Assembly: GCA_009192285.1 (NCBI GenBank)
Contig: WBVU01000021.1
Location: 1 to 64,000 of the forward strand
Source of the DNA: Morchella semilibera
Lineage: Eukaryota > Ascomycota > Pezizomycetes > Pezizales > Morchellaceae
DNA: 64,000 bases
Reading direction: 5' to 3'
The notes below the pieces were generated by a model. That model had not been told where the DNA came from, ran no database searches, and saw only the letters and a program-made list of their open reading frames with translations. Position 1 is the first letter of the stretch. Every line of letters begins with the position of its first letter. This document shows positions 44,128 to 54,480 of the stretch, in pieces. Position numbers and translations under genes: made by a program.

Positions 44128-45472
44128 ATGACCCCGCAGCACCTCATCATTCACCTGCCCGCTGCCTACCCCCTTCCACACACACCTGGAACCTCCGTCG
44201 CCACCTCCCGAACCCCCCCTCGCCGCTCCCCGAACCGCCGGGGAGCGCATCTCCCCGCCAGCTGGCATCCTCCGAGCTCTTCTCCCAAGTGAGAACCTTC
44301 ATTGAGACTAAAAACGTTGGCCCCGAGCTCGCCCCCGACCTCATCATCAAACCCCATTAGCTTCCCCAACTAACAAAGCTAACTCTGAGAGGATAGATAC
44401 ACCTACGACGCCCCCACCAAGACCCTGACGCTCCGCGCCCGCATGCTCACGCCCGTTCACAGCGCGATCAACAGTTACCTAACCGGCGTGTACAGTGGCC
44501 TGCCATACATCATGACGCGCGAGGAGCTGGTGCATGTCAGCCTCGAGTCCAGCTTTGACGTTGCGCTGCCAGTGGGCAACATTAGGCAGCCGGACGCGGC
44601 CTTTCTATTTGAAGGTGCGGGTGGCGACGGTGTGTGGCGGAGGGATCCGTTCCCGAGGGTCGTGATAGAGGTTGCGTTCAAGCAGCGCTACCGGCAGGTG
44701 ATGGGGGCTGCGCGGGAGTGGCTGGTGAGAAGTGAGGGTCGTGTTAAGGTGGTGGTAGTCCAGAGAAACCTACGGGGGTCCGGGGAGGGGTGGGCAACAG
44801 TCCTGCAAGTTACGGGATGGTTTACTGGGGATATGGACGTAGAAGAGGCCGTTCCAGAAAAGGTTAGGGAACAGTCGGTTGAGCGTGCAGAGTAACCCGG
44901 CGGGCGTGGGGAACGATCATCGCGCGAGCAGTCGCTCGCCGGGGGTGCAGAGTGAACAGAGGCTGGAGGTGGAGGAGGTGGACGAGGAGGAAGACAAGAG
45001 CACAGCCTCATACTCCTCCCTCTACGAGGAGTTCCACTCCACCTTCGACACATCTGACTGGGTCGGCCCACTGACAGCAACAATCGAGATCCTCCGCCTT
45101 GGCAACAACAATCCCCCGGATGTCGTCCGCGACGGGCCCAAATATGCATGTTCCCATTCCCTGTCATCTTACCCACATAGACTAACATAAAGGGTACAGA
45201 CTCTTCTTTCCGCAACCCCCGGTCCTGAACCACCCCTGCGCATATCGGACTTACTGCGCAACACCTCACCAGAAGATACACGCGCCATCCCATTGCCGCT
45301 AGATCCATACCGGAGGAAGATAGAGATGGCGGTGAGGAACTTGGCGCTGAATAGGCGAGCCACCCGCCACCAGAAGAGGAAGAGGGCGAGAGAGTGGGAA
45401 GGTGGGGAGTATGTGAGAGGGAGCGAGGGGGGGGTGCGGGAGATGGGAGGCGGGGGGAGAAGAGGGTTTTGA
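44128..45472 (+). CDS. Unknown fungal protein, possible PD-(D/E)XK-like fold
   Basis: Three or more exons are inferred. A front part read in the frame ending at 44360 (LASSELFSQVRTFIETKNVG) joins, after a short intron, to a central exon from about 44399 (YTYDAPTKTLTLRARM) to 44895. The last part reads RISDLLRNTSPEDTRAIPLP and ends at a basic RRKIEMAVRNLALNRRA .. Gly-rich tail (stop ~45470). The core has RQPDAAF, then PRVVIEVAFKQRYRQVM and KVVVVQRNL. This resembles the D / E-x-K arrangement (PD..., then beta-strand E, then K) of restriction-nuclease-like folds in fungal expansions of unknown role. Between core and tail is an acidic linker (EVEEVDEEEDKS). The start codon is not certain: 44128 is a plausible ATG, but the frame that continues into the conserved part differs from it. 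Base composition is much more GC-rich than the surroundings. Confidence 0.45.
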
Positions 45473-48400
45473 GGAGTGGGGTGCGGGGAAAGGGAGATTA
45501 AGTTGAGCAGGGGTGTGTAGAGGGAGCAGGACGCCATGACGAGGATCAAAAGTAGGTAAAGTGGGATCACTTTTCTTTTGTTTTGTTTTTATTCATCAAT
45601 GTGGGATCACTTCACCTTCTATCGAAGATAAGCTGATTTCGGTGTGAATAACTACATAGATTACCGCAGCCTGGATTCATCAAATCCTCTTAGAACCCGC
45701 CGTCCAAATTCGTGTAGGTGTTTTTTGTACCCTGAACATTTTTATTTGTATTTCATGTTATTCATCCTTGCATGAGAGCCCTCTGGGCTATGGCAGTTCC
45801 GGAATTTTTTCTCGTTTGGATCCACACTCAGGATCCAGGGAATCATGGTTCCTGCAATTCTTTTTTTTTTCCTGTTGCGACCCAATTCAATTCTGTAAAA
45901 GTCTTCCATCTCCGCACCGTACACAACAACTCAAAAACACAAGGATCTCTTCCTGCAACCGCTACCCAACAACTAATGCCCCCAAATCCCGGGGCAGTTT
46001 GGGACAATAAAAAAACAAGCTATTGTTAAAGCTGTTATTGAAACAAATAAAAGCTGGCAAACGGTCAGACAATGGTTTTAAAAAAGAGGCATTGGTGCAG
46101 CTCAGGTAACTGCGGCCGTTTTTGCTTCTAGCTGTGAAAGAGATCAGTTGAAAACTAGTGTTTTTGTAGCAAGCAGTACCAGTGGATTTAGAAGTATATA
46201 TTCAAGTTATTTCAGTTACGCACTTAATAATAAATATAGTTGGAAAAAAAAACCGAATGTTTTCCGAGAATTCAGGTTTTAGTTAAGATTCTAAAAGAAA
46301 AATCCCGACCGCTCCCGATATTGTTTGAGATGCATATATCCAGGTGATCTTATTATCCCCCAAGTATTTACAAATACTGATGTATAAAACATAATAGCAT
46401 CATAAAGACGCAAAACAATTGCGTTATAGAACTTTACCGCACTACGATATGTTATTGAAATGTTGAAGGATGATAGGCGCGCAATTATTTTCTGTAGTTC
46501 ACCGGAACATACCAAATCCTTTGATATATTGAACGGTTCTTTTATTCAAGGAGCCAAAATTGTCGTACTGTAAATTCCCCCTAACAACAAGAGAATGTCT
46601 TGCTCAGAATCGGGATCATCTGAGTTCATTTCAAGAGTCTTATCTCTAACTATCAGAAGCGAGTATAATTAGTTACGATACTGAATAGTATAAACTCTGA
46701 CCTAATGAGTAAGAGTATAGCTCAAAAGGGTACTAGTAACGAGGCCAGACTGGAAGCGGGTAGCCGATAGTAGGGAGCAGCAGAAGCAGACACTCTGAGT
46801 ATAGCAGGTCCAGATAGCAGGGGAGTGGTTATACCAAACACTTATATATTAGCGGAGCTACAAACTCTGATGGTAGCGGGGCCAGACACTCAGAGGTTGC
46901 AGGCCAATAGTATACTGAATAGGTTGAATGGGTCGCAAGGAGGCAAGGTCGCGAAGTCGTAGGGTCGCGAGATCGTAGGGTCGTGAGGTCGCGAGGTCGC
47001 AGGTCGCAATACTATGACTCTAGCAGTTTTATTAGCTTGATATATTAATTAAGTCAGGTAGGATTGTATCTCACCTAGGCTGAAGTATGAAAGATGATAG
47101 ATGGTGATTGTGATTGTGACAGATGATAAGTGGTGATGGTGGTTGGCGGGGTTTAGCTTATTGTTTTCACAATTTGAGCGGGTTGTATTTTGCAACCTCC
47201 AAATCGCATTTTACAGGGACCGTGGTTACTGCGAGAGCGTGCTTCCAAACGGAGCCTCAAGTATCAGAGAAAAAAATACTTATGCTCCCCGGTTCCGAGT
47301 GAGCATGGTAAAAAAAAAATGGAGAAAAGAGTACCACCGAGTGTTGAGATTATTATTGCGAGCCGGGGAAAATATATCCTCCAATGTAATTGTGGCAAGG
47401 TCTAGACCACTCTTATATTATGTCATTACTGTTGTTTGCCAAGGCTATTATTGTTATAAAAGGGCTATTAAATTCCCTCCTGTATTACAAGTAGACAGGA
47501 CAAGAAATATATTCGCTGCCAGAGTCATTATTTCAAACACCGAGTGAGTGCCCATGGTGCGAGTGATCACCTATGATTCGGTATACTTTTTTTTTGGCTT
47601 ACTTCATTAATTACATATGATCCGGTATACGTATCTGCGGGAGTGTAGGTCTGTACCAGACTTCATTGTACCTGTGCTGCCCGCGTTATATCTCATTTTT
47701 TCTTACTTCCCTGGAAACAAGTTGCGCGCCCGTGCAAGTAAAGTTCAGGCCACAATTTTCTTTTAACATCTGATCATGTATATAGTTAGTGAGCGGTAAT
47801 GAATTGCTGGCTTACTCTAGGCCTAAAGGTCAGGGAAATCCCTCCGGAATATAAAGTTTTTACACCTCGTATGTGCAATACTGATGCCGTGCGTCCCCTG
47901 ACCTAGTCATGGACGTATCCAATCAGGGATGTCCCTGAGTGGCATGGTATTGAGTGTAACTCTCAGGAAGACAATCCTACGGGGTACTGGAGTGATTGGC
48001 GACGTGTGTAGTCCAGTATTACACTCTTGTTTGTGTGTAAAGGGACCGATAGAAAGGTTGATTGCGCTACATATCTGTACTCTTGGCGGGTTGACTTGGT
48101 CATTAGTTACGAAGTCGCTATGATTATGAAGTCGCTTTTTGTGGTCGGTTGCGCACTGGGATTGTCGTACAGTACCTCTAAGGCGGAAATTAACACAGCT
48201 TCATGCCAGTGTTGGGTCTTTCGAATGGGCAGGTCCGGGCAAGGGCGAGTGATAGTGTGTGATGGTTAGTGATTAGAAGTGCTCTTATTCTTTACTTCCA
48301 TGAGGAATGGCAGGATTTTTATCAGGGGTTTTCGAGGTGCAGAGAACGCGTACAAAAACGTGGAGGATGGAAGTTGTACAGTGGTAGGTAATAAGTGATG

Positions 48401-49212
48401 GAACACAGTGATGCATGTTGTGATAAAACAATACCAGCAGTTGGTGTTTGTACCTCAGGGCGTCCCGTCACTTATTACCTGTTGCTGTACATCCTTGCAC
48501 CCTGTTTTATTGCGGTAGATATTGCCATAGCCTTAGGGCTGGATGCAATTAATGATGTAAACAAGGGAAAGTTGCGGTAGTGTCTGTATCGAGTGATATT
48601 TCGTGGTTTCCGGTACTTGGGCCTTTCTTTTGTCTTTATTCCGAGGCACTGGGGTTTGTAACACGATGTTGGTTCAGTTTGAAAGGGTTAACAATGCAGC
48701 TATCAGAAGAGACATTTCTGTAGTTGTGTTGTGTGGTCATGAGGTGTTAGCCGTGTGGCCCATCACTGAGGTCGTAAAAGGTCGCCCGCGCATAATATCA
48801 AAAGCAACTTTGTTGATATAAATTATGGGCATCACGATCCATGCTGCAGCGCAACAACCTTTCTCACACATTCCGGTCTTGGTTATGGCCAAAATGATGT
48901 TCGATAAATGTATAACCTCGATACTAGCGTATGAGGTGCTATTCCCTACTACATGCTGCTATGCGGTTCCACGGTACTTTACGACGGCCTTGGAAACCCC
49001 CATTTGGACAAGCAATCGTCTCGCCCCATTGACCTATCAAGCTCACATGATCTATGGGCTAGGGTGGTATAGAGATCTAATGTCACGTGGCAGGAACAGG
49101 AAATACAAAGGTTTTATTGTAATCATGCGCATAAGATCGTTTGGTACATGTGGAGCCCGTGGGAAAAAAAACACACGCTAGCTACAGATCAAAAAGTGCC
49201 TGATACGCAGCC
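45473..49212. other. 3.7-kb gene-poor stretch
   Basis: Only short, unrecognised ORFs. A short frame near 46015-46260 (QAIVKAVIETNKSWQTVRQW) has a helix-turn-helix feel but no support. A tandem run of (A)GGTCGCGA(A/G) units lies at 46931-47010. The remainder is AT-rich, with no RNA gene or full mobile element recognised. Confidence 0.45.
46931..47010 (+). repeat. Short tandem repeat, GGTCGCGAG-type units
   Basis: About seven to eight degenerate copies of an 8-10 bp unit (AGGTCGCG, AGTCGTAGGG, AGATCGTAGGG and so on) stand in an otherwise AT-rich region. Confidence 0.75.
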
Positions 49213-50541
49213 CTACTCATATAACCCTCGCAACCTATCCATACTACTCAGGCAATTGGGCAACAAGTGGTCATGCACCATACCGAGAATGAAACGCAAT
49301 TCCGCAAATCTCTCGCCGACGTTCAAGATCTCCACAATCTCAAGGTTTCCGATATCCACTGCAGTAATCAGCCATACCCTCCCGGGGGGGACGAGCTTCT
49401 TGTTCTTTGCAAGAGCCCGGAAATTGGCCATGAAAGCTTCAGGATCCGCCTGATTTTTCAAGAGGCCACCCGCTACTGATTCGAGATAAAGTGTGTTTCC
49501 CCTGAGATATTTAGCCAAGGCCCCAAAGTCTCGGAGGGCGCCATGGCTCAGGAAGGGCACGATGTCGTTCTTGTTGACGATGGAGTAGGTCATGTTTTTT
49601 GTCACTTGTCGAAGCTCCTCATCAACAGACGCCGCCGGTTCAATGCCGTAGCATTCTATCTGCCTTCCCGGAAGCGTCTTATCGTTTGTCACGAAGTTTC
49701 CATTGCCGTCTGGGTCTGCAAGAAGGCAGGCGAGAAGAATCGCAACCCCGCCCCCGAGGGAATGGCCCAAAACCACAAGTTTGTATCCTGGGTTTGACAT
49801 GAGTGCCTCCTTTATCTGAGACATCAATAGCGAGAACTGGGCAAGCCCTTGGGCGGCCTGCCACATCCCCTCGTGAACATGGAATCTCCGGCCCCACAGG
49901 TCAGCTTCGGCGTAGAGGAGCCTTGCATCCTTCAGGAAGGCCTCTAGAGTTGCGGACCCCTTTAGTGATACGACGACCGACCTCTCGTGGTCGTCTATGG
50001 CTACGAAATGCTCCAGCATGGCCTTTCCAGACACTGCCCTCTCGTCTACATATGGATAAACCTTGTCGCGCGGTAGCCTAGTCGTGTGTAAGATGAAATC
50101 GGCGTCCGACTGGAGGGGGTTGTATAAGAATGAGCCGTATGCAGCTAGTGCATACTTCATGTAGCGCGAGAAGCGCGCCGCAATCGGTCTGTCCTCGGCG
50201 GGGGTGAATTTCCGCGTCTCGTATACCGGCTTGCTGCTCAGCCCCTGCATTATGGTTACCAGCGAAATGGCAATCTTGATATCGGTGAGCAAGATCTCCC
50301 CCGAGAACTCGTTGTACACGATCTTTGCAACTTCATGGATGGATTCGCCCACGCCGGGGGGCACGAATACTGTAATGAGTCTGGCAAGCTGCTGGGATAG
50401 CGGATCGGTGGCGGCAGTGCCGATACCAATAGTGGTTACCATAGCGGCACCTCCGATATGCGCAGCGGATCCAATGATGGCACCCCCGAGGCCAACAGGC
50501 GTAGGGCCAGGGCGGGATGTGTCATTCCGGAAGGGAAACAT
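49213..50541 (-). CDS. Class 3 lipase (diacylglycerol-lipase-like)
   Basis: A single long frame of 442 residues from ATG 50541 (MFPFRNDTSR). The frame stays open upstream to 50925, but a TATA box (TATATATAG on the minus strand, ~50692-50700) lies inside that extension, which favours 50541 as the start. Residues ~20-46 are Gly/Ala-rich and hydrophobic (VGLGGAIIGSAAHIGGAA), possibly membrane-interacting. The catalytic domain shows VVVSLKGSATLEAFLKD (oxyanion region), VVLGHSLGGGVAILLA with the nucleophile Ser codon at 49759-49761, a likely acid in KNDIVPFLSHGALRD and a candidate His in LGMVHDHLLP near the end. Class 3 lipases hydrolyse mono-, di- or triacylglycerols; the length and the VVVSLKGS block fit the sn1-DAG-lipase-like group. 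No intron is needed. It appears intact. Confidence 0.85.
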   Translation of the reverse strand: MFPFRNDTSRPGPTPVGLGGAIIGSAAHIGGAAMVTTIGIGTAATDPLSQQLARLITVFVPPGVGESIHEVAKIVYNEFSGEILLTDIKIAISLVTIMQGLSSKPVYETRKFTPAEDRPIAARFSRYMKYALAAYGSFLYNPLQSDADFILHTTRLPRDKVYPYVDERAVSGKAMLEHFVAIDDHERSVVVSLKGSATLEAFLKDARLLYAEADLWGRRFHVHEGMWQAAQGLAQFSLLMSQIKEALMSNPGYKLVVLGHSLGGGVAILLACLLADPDGNGNFVTNDKTLPGRQIECYGIEPAASVDEELRQVTKNMTYSIVNKNDIVPFLSHGALRDFGALAKYLRGNTLYLESVAGGLLKNQADPEAFMANFRALAKNKKLVPPGRVWLITAVDIGNLEIVEILNVGERFAELRFILGMVHDHLLPNCLSSMDRLRGLYE

Positions 50542-50691
50542 TGCTGGGAGGAGTATAGATAGGGAAGAAATAGAGGGTCTTTGTAGATCCAGGGACAAGC
50601 TCTGATCGGTGTACAATGGAATTTTGGGGGGAATTGGGAAGGCTATTCGTAGTATCTTGGTCAGTCCACCAGATTCCAGAGGAAGGGAGAG

Positions 50692-50700
50692 GCTATATAT
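50692..50700 (-). promoter_or_regulatory. TATA box of the class 3 lipase gene
   Basis: The plus strand reads CTATATATACCCC, giving GGTATATATAG on the minus strand about 150 bases upstream of ATG 50541. Position and sequence fit a TATA element with a ~100-base leader. Confidence 0.5.
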
Positions 50701-51142
50701 ACCCCGCGCGCAGCATAGGTGCTCCTTGATGGAGGATCTGGGACCTTTGTAGACTCTCCGAATCAGTCTGTGTATCGCCTGTAAAGGAGTCCCGAAGATG
50801 AAATCAATGCCTGTGTCAGCAGGATCCTCAGCAGAACTCCGCCCATGGAGGCGCAGAGAACGAGATTGTGTAGGTGAGTACGTGGCATCTATGGGACGTT
50901 TGGCAATGCACTGAAGATGCACCAAGTAGGGTCAGTGTATCAGGGCGCTGTGTGTTGAATATGAGACAAACTTGGCGACCCCGCACATAACTCGATATCA
51001 TCATGCAGAGCAGTGGAGGGTCCAGCGAGACAGAGGGTCTAGCAAGGCTTGGCGTTTTTACCGCAGATCTTTTAGTTAGCCGCCTCGCCCGACCCTCCAC
51101 CACTCTATGTCTTACTGACAGAAATCTTAAAGCGACCAGTTA

Positions 51143-51325
51143 GTACCGCAGAATCTCAGGAATAACGAATCGAACTGGACTGGAATATTAGACTTCGGAT
51201 TGGTCAAATGCCTGTTGAGCTTCAATCCGACAAAGCCATAGCGTAACTTTTAGTCGTCTTGACCAATAGGTAAGTGGTGTTTCAGCCCAGCCAGTCCCAT
51301 TCGTTATTCCTGAGATTCTGCGGTA
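51143..51325. mobile_element. Foldback element with ACCGCAGAATCTCAGG ends
   Basis: ACCGCAGAATCTCAGGAATA with ACGAAT (from 51144) pairs with ATTCGTTATTCCTGAGATTC with TGCGGT (to 51325). Arms are ~38 bp and nearly perfect, followed by a weaker match (GAACTGGACTGG / CCAGCCAGTCC). Total ~183 bp, with no coding content. It abuts the next foldback element. Confidence 0.75.
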
Positions 51326-51693
51326 TGGCGCGGCGCTCCTTAAAAGGTGACATAAATTGCACTGCTGATGACTTTTCAACCGGACAGGATATCAACAATA
51401 TATGGAGCCAAATTGTAGGTATATGTGTGATAAAGATTTTGGCTTCATGGATTTTTGATATCCTGTCTTGTTAAAAAGTTATTAACGATGCCATTTACCT
51501 GTTTTGGTATGTAAAAAGCGCCAAGACCTGGTAAAGGGAACCTTCATTACAGAGTTGTGGCTAAGCTGTTGTTTCTAGCTATAAAGTGGCTGGATTACAA
51601 TGCTCTAATTGGTCCAGAAGCATTCGGAGTAGCCAAGATTTTGCCAGCTAAAATACCGACCGACATGTCACCTTTAAGAGGCGCCGCACCATA
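51326..51693. mobile_element. Foldback element with ATGGCGCGGCGC ends and inner hairpin
   Basis: ATGGCGCGGCGCTCCTTAAA .. GGTGACAT (51326-51354) pairs with ATGTCACCTTTAAGAGGCGC .. CGCACCAT (51665-51693). Inside, GACTTTTCAACCGGACAGGA (~51368) pairs with ATCCTGTCTTGTTAAAAAGT (~51457). Length 368 bp, no transposase. A foldback/MITE-type element of undetermined superfamily. Confidence 0.7.
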
Positions 51694-52369
51694 AAGGTCA
51701 TAATGTGTATGTTGTAGTCCGGTTGCGAAGACGAGGTCCCAGTGTCGTCTGGCCGGCTGCAGGTGATGGCTGAGTAGGTATCCCTTTCGCTAGAGTATTT
51801 AGTTGCTTTCTAAAGTGTCTGAGACGTGCATGTACTGCTCTTGCTCTTGTCGATCACCTGTCGCGAGCACCCGGTACTACTCGCAACACGACTAATAACA
51901 AAAAACCGCCAAGACTACACTTTTATATATATATATGGCATGTAACATGAAGTTGCGAGTAGAGTACAGCGTGATGGAGTATTATTAGCAGTGCAATAAG
52001 AAGAGGGTGTCGGGCTGGTTGTGGAGGTAGGGTTCAGACTCTTGCTGGTCACATCTGGTGGTAAGGAGAATCAGGAAACAGAAGAGCTAGTTGGACAGGT
52101 CTGTGTTCCTCCTCTTAATTTAGAGAATCCCCCGGACTTAAACCACTCGCTACCCCATTCGCACAACACCAAGCCCGAGTTCCTGATAATGGACGACTTC
52201 CCGTAAAAAATTTAGAACCTAGATTCTCTAGCTAGTGTGGTAAAGGCCTACGAACAACCAACCATATTACTGGTTCCCAGGTTCCCGAGGTCTAGAAATC
52301 TGAACCGACCCCTCCCCCCCCCCAGTTCAGATTCAGATTCTAGAATCTAAATTCCCACAGGAAGTCATC
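51694..52369. other. Noncoding stretch between repeats
   Basis: No supported gene. It contains an A/T-rich ATATATATATAT run near 51924 and a loose inverted repeat around AGATTCTCTAGC (52219) and GATTCTAGAATC (52337). A C run is at 52311-52323. Confidence 0.4.
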
Positions 52370-52495
52370 CAATAGGCCCTTTGCGCAAAAGACTCTAGAG
52401 CCCTTTTCCGGTAACCTGGTTGGTGCCTATCCTTTTATCAACCAATCACACAAGTAGAAAAAGACTCTGGAGTCTTCTACGCAAAGGGCCTAATA
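52370..52495. repeat. Inverted repeat with ~29-bp arms
   Basis: AATAGGCCCTTTGCGCAAAA with GACTCTAGAG (52371-52400) pairs with CTCTGGAGTC with TTCTACGCAAAGGGCCTAAT (52464-52491). Imperfect only in the middle. It flanks the front of the piggyBac-like relic and may be part of it. Confidence 0.65.
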
Positions 52496-52887
52496 TGGGT
52501 CGTGAAAGTCTCTTGCTTTCTTCAAGCCTGTTGCCAAAAATTACCAATGTATGTGCGGAACCCAAGGGTGCAAAACCAAAAACAGCTATCCTGAACCTAT
52601 GGCCAAGAAGCGAACGCCACCATGGAATAAAAAAAACCAATCATAGGTTTGCGAGACCATGGTTCGCCGCATCTGCAAAGGAGTTGATGGTTTGGTTTGG
52701 TCTGTTAATCTTTATGGGTTTGGTGGAAACTGGTGCAGAGAATTCTAGGGTTGATTTGAATGGGCAGCGACATATGGGACTTGTTCGCTCCCAACAAATC
52801 AAGCGTTATTTTCATCTTTCTCCACCCCAACAGGTCACGCCATCGACGGACAACAGCAAAAACCCCTATCCTTCATCCAAAATGTAG
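52496..52887 (+). pseudogene. PiggyBac-like transposase relic (DDE_Tnp_1_7)
   Basis: The frame reads SAKELMVWFGLLIFMGLVET and, after a short gap, SQQIKRYFHLSPPQ. These two blocks match the N-terminal part of piggyBac/DDE_Tnp_1_7 transposases in fungi (ExxxWxGxxIxMG ... RFQQIKRYxHxS). The conserved tract between them (YW..., H) is damaged and the frame stops at 52887, before the catalytic Asp residues. A dead DNA transposon fragment. Confidence 0.6.
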
Positions 52888-52969
52888 TGGTATACAAACC
52901 CTTTGAGACAGCAGTTCGCAGTGCGGATTTGCGGTACTTGCTTCCACCAACTGAATTACCAATACCTAG

Positions 52970-53106
52970 GACATACCCGGGATGTCGCCGGAGCCTACAC
53001 CTACGACACCCCGAAGCCTACACCTAGGACATGCCCAAATCTGCGCCTAGGACATGCCCAAATCCACGCCTAGGACATGCCTGAATCTACGCCTAGGATA
53101 CGCCTA
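52970..53106 (+). repeat. Minisatellite, 23-bp unit
   Basis: Four to five units of GCCTAGGACATGCCCAAATC-type sequence, 23 bp each at the best-preserved end (53017-53090) and more diverged on the left (CCTACACCTACGACACC). The length is not a multiple of three, so it is not a coding repeat. Confidence 0.8.
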
Positions 53107-54178
53107 AAAGGAAGGCATCTGCAGGTAGGAAGGTGGGCGCGCGGGCAGGTGCGCGGGCATCCCGGGGGTCCTCAAAGTGATAAAACGGCGACAAAAACCA
53201 CTAATTTCGCAGCTACTATACTGGTCACCCTGCCCAAAAGTTGGGAAGTAATTTATATATGTCGAATTGCATCAGGCGGAGCTATATAATAATAGTAAAT
53301 GGAACTACTAATGGAAAAAAATTGACTGAGTCTAGCTTTGAGGTGGCCGGTCGCGACACCAGAATATTGAGCTCGTTGCATCACTTTAAGGACCCTCGGG
53401 GTACATTTAGATAGCACTAACAAAAAGCGGTCACGTGCGCGGCATATTGCCCCACGCGAGGTACCATTGCAATTGGCCATATCAATTGTCTAATCGCCAC
53501 CATGATATCATTTTACCAGCTGAAAAGCTAGTAGGTCAATGTACTGTGACCTGTAATGTGGCAAAAGGTAGATATTTGCTCGCCGAGCACTTGGTGATCG
53601 AGCTCCATGAGATATCCGTCCTCCAAAGAGACAAAATTCCTCCCTGTGCTCTCGCCTCCACAGGGGCGGGTGTGGGTGGCTGTTTTTTGCTCAAACTCAT
53701 GCAAGCTACTTGTGGATACTATAATGGTTTTAAAATCACAGATCACCCCTTAGCTAGGCCCATTCAAAGTTAGTAGCTACTGTTCGAGTAGTTAAATTAT
53801 TTGTTAATTAAAAATTATAATATATTGAATATTATTCAATGAATTTTTTAAGCTATTTCTATCATAGTAAAACCAAGTAGAGTAGAAAGGAAAGTAAATA
53901 TCAAAGCACAACCACAACCTTAATATCTATAGCTACGAAACTCTGGTCTGACATGACATACTCTGCTTAACGGAATCCTATAGAAACAACCATGACTTAT
54001 ATCTATAAATACATAACAAAAACTATAATCTCTATAGTAACCATAGAACCCCATAGAAAATATATGACACTATATTATCAACGAGACCTTATAGAATATT
54101 ACTGACTCATACTATTTATGCTCCTACCATTGCTAACAATATAAAGTCTCTGGGACACTGAGACACCTGGCTTATGGT
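53107..54178. other. AT-rich noncoding stretch
   Basis: The ORF 53435-53773 has no recognised family. 53770-54130 is strongly AT-rich and contains CCATAGAACCCCATAGAAAA, similar to the CCCATAGAAACCC part of the 27-kb satellite, so it may be a worn copy of that segment. Confidence 0.4.
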
Positions 54179-54480
54179 GCGGTAGACGTGCCAAAAGTGA
54201 TTTTGCCACCGGTGGTGGGGGTGATGCCGGCATTTATATGGGTAAGAGCACAGACCTAGTTTTGGCCAAAAGGGGCTATATAATGCCAGTATATATGAAC
54301 ATTGTCCACCGGTGGGGAATTTCGCCCTCAGTGGTTGTTCATTTTACCACCGGCGTGAAACTATTGGTATTAATGGTAATATAGAATAAAGACTGAAAGT
54401 CAGCATTTATACTGGAACAAGGACTGAAGTACAGTAATTATACCACCGTTGGTAAAATCACTTTCGACACATTTACCGCT
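54179..54480. mobile_element. MITE with GGTAGACGTGCC / GGTAAATGTGTC ends and CACCGGTG palindromes
   Basis: GGTAGACGTGCCAAAAGTGA with TTTTGCCACCGGTGG (54181-54215) pairs with CCACCGTTGGTAAAATCACT with TTCGACACATTTACC (54443-54478), ~83% over 35 bp. CACCGGTG or a one-base variant recurs at ~54207, 54310, 54352 and 54444. No coding content. Confidence 0.7.

Noticed and set aside
46010-46260. Helix-turn-helix-like peptide (AIVKAVIETNKSWQTVRQW)
   Set aside because: Very short, followed at once by a stop, with no transposase domain or terminal repeats; not enough to call a gene.
47143-47547. 134-residue ORF on the plus strand
   Set aside because: No family resemblance, unusual residue content and no splice or promoter context; likely chance.
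21417-50541. A secondary-metabolite gene cluster around the ppo gene
   Set aside because: No polyketide synthase, peptide synthetase, terpene cyclase or cluster regulator was seen; neighbours are repeats and unrelated enzymes.
49213-50925. Taking the full 570-residue frame as the lipase
   Set aside because: The first ~128 residues lack lipase features and contain the TATA box of the gene; MFPFRND at 50541 is the better start.
53017-53090. CRISPR-like array of 23-bp units
   Set aside because: Units are directly adjacent without spacers and the organism is a fungus; it is a minisatellite.
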